Assembly (NCBI GenBank): GCA_949775045.1 | Contig: OX459095.1 | Location: forward strand, 33,400,564 to 33,464,563 | Direction of reading: 5' to 3' | Length of the DNA stretch: 64,000 bases | DNA from: Metridium senile | Lineage: Eukaryota > Cnidaria > Anthozoa > Actiniaria > Metridiidae | Shown here: positions 62,925 through 64,000 of the stretch, piece by piece | Layout: each line of letters opens with the position of its first letter | Numbering within the stretch: the first letter of the stretch is position 1 | The notes under the pieces: model-generated | What the model was told of the DNA's origin: nothing | Database searches by the model: none | The model's input: the letters and a program-made list of their open reading frames with translations, nothing else | Made by a program: the position numbers and the translations under genes

Positions 62925-63065
62925 GAGTGCATTCAGTTAAAGCGTGAAACACTAATTACTAAATTGTGCAAAATAGTGCTAGTTGAACAATAGAAAACAA
63001 TAGAATTAGCATAAAACAGTACAAAATAGTATTATTAATGTTTCATGCTTTTACTGAATGCACTC
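62925..63065. repeat. TA-flanked MITE, family 2
   Basis: GAGTGCATTCAGTTAAAGCG then TGAAACA is inverted at the right end (TGTTTCATGC then TTTTACTGAATGCACTC), with TA on both sides. The same length (141 bp) and interior style as family 1 (31775, 63817), including a TAGAAAACAATAGAATTAGC block corresponding inversely to GCTAATTCTATTGTTC in family 1. The two families share an interior but have different ends. Confidence 0.75.
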
Positions 63066-63069
63066 TACT

Positions 63070-63810
63070 AGTCGACAATAAAAGTGAAATATTTCACTTC
63101 AAAACTAAACTATTATTCTAGTTAAGTTCGACTAGATCCTATAGGTAATGTTAGTAATATGTATTTGCTGTATTCATAGTGTGTTTGAGTAGATGATCAT
63201 TTAGCTAGCATGCATGCAAATCATAGCTCTAGCTATTTAGTATTTGCGAATGTTTTATGGAAATAATAATATTGATTTTCTCTCTAAGTTAAGCTACGCT
63301 AAACTGAACTATTTTTACAAACCATGTAACACAAATTACAATTGTTCTATTAAAACAGTGAAAACAACAGCACCGAACTCAAAGTTTGTAAACTCTTAGA
63401 GCTTATTAATTCAACAATTCCTTTATACCGATATTATTGCTCATGTAGTTCTTAAATACGAAATACATGTAAACAAATCACAAATATCGCATGTTTATAA
63501 TATGCATAATTGATGCAAAAACATGGCAATTTATTATTCTAACACTCAATTTCATTTGAAGAGCTGTAAGAAAAAAACATTGATATTAATTACCAAGTAA
63601 GAATAAGAAGATACAAGCAGTCAATAGCTGGAAAGACGAAAATTACTAAAAAAAAAATACAGTTTACATACAAATGGGTTTTGATATAGGACTGATTTGC
63701 ATGCTAGCCGAAATATCTCAAATTGGAAAAAATCATCAACTCCAACTCACTATAAAATTAAATACAGCAAATAAACATATTATCTGCATTTCCTAGAGTC
63801 TAGTTGAATT
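63070..63810. other. No gene seen
   Basis: AT-rich sequence with GCTAGC/TAGCTA-type motifs. No exon or repeat border is supported. Confidence 0.4.
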
Positions 63811-63816
63811 TAACTA

Positions 63817-63957
63817 GAGTACAAACACTAAAAGTGTGCAACATAAATACCACTAAATACTGCTAAATTATGCAAATTCTTTTGTTCTGTATTGTTTACT
63901 CAACACTATTTAGTGGTAAATAGTACAAAGTATTGCACACTTTTAGTGTTTGTACTC
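63817..63957. repeat. TA-flanked MITE, family 1, copy 2
   Basis: Nearly identical (about 7 differences by eye) to 31775-31915, with the same termini GAGTACAAACACTAAAAGTG and flanking TA. Two close copies 32 kb apart indicate recent mobilisation. Confidence 0.82.
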
Positions 63958-64000
63958 TAGTATAATAATTTGTAGTTTTGTAATCATTATAACGAAAAGG

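Overview
The window looks like a repeat-rich, AT-rich stretch of a nuclear genome from an early-branching metazoan, most likely a demosponge. Support: short GT-AG introns of about 60-80 bp beside longer ones; a CCAAT/TATA promoter; an Ig-like plus kinase protein of a type I associate with sponge gene sets; and many element-borne families (YqaJ with SWIM, THAP plus DDE, Harbinger, Crypton-like tyrosine recombinase, Penelope-like, TTAA elements) that are multicopy in sponges and cnidarians. The sponge call is an inference from family recall, not from a database search. No rRNA, CRISPR array or bacterial operon is visible.

Layout. 0-5.9 kb: fragments of a minus-strand DUF6589-like gene, a GC-ended hairpin, a Penelope-like UTR hairpin and small palindromes. 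5.9-25.5 kb: a tandem segmental duplication. Copy A (about 5921-20342) and copy B (about 20343-25512) carry the same decayed genes, but A also holds a LINE piece and a 7.1-kb TTAA element with about 660-bp inverted arms. That TTAA element holds a further LINE inside its right arm. Copy B supplies the empty sites, so the order of insertions can be read. 25.5-28.8 kb: a broken Crypton-like recombinase, a hairpin, a tRNA-like relic and the 3' end of a Penelope-like element. 28.96-34.56 kb: a nearly complete two-gene DNA transposon of ISL2EU/IS4EU type, with an intact SAP-SWIM-YqaJ nuclease gene convergent to a THAP plus DDE transposase gene. The transposase gene is split by a LINE with a 6-bp target duplication.

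34.6-42.8 kb: two decayed tyrosine-recombinase-like genes, a 462-bp gapped duplication, and an Ig-kinase pseudogene. 43-49.5 kb: an rve-type integrase pseudogene with its DDE residues kept, a coiled-coil ORF, and a Harbinger transposase whose N-terminal piece is inverted relative to the rest. 51.7-54.9 kb: an intact 1035-residue endonuclease plus reverse transcriptase LINE ORF. 55.1-57.1 kb: a three-exon gene of an uncharacterised multicopy family with a candidate RNase H-like acidic triad and a C2H2 finger. 57.4-59.7 kb: a GAAT microsatellite and a regular 121-bp tandem array. 59.7-62.6 kb: a gene exon split by a 2-kb TTAA element at a readable empty site. 62.9-64 kb: TA-flanked MITEs.

Most coding sequence here is mobile-element cargo. 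Several of the frame breaks I could locate lie in runs of 7-9 A/T, so part of the apparent decay could be uncorrected long-read error. The clearest intact coding units are the YqaJ gene (29079-31534), the LINE ORF (51758-54865) and the coiled-coil ORF (45539-46039).
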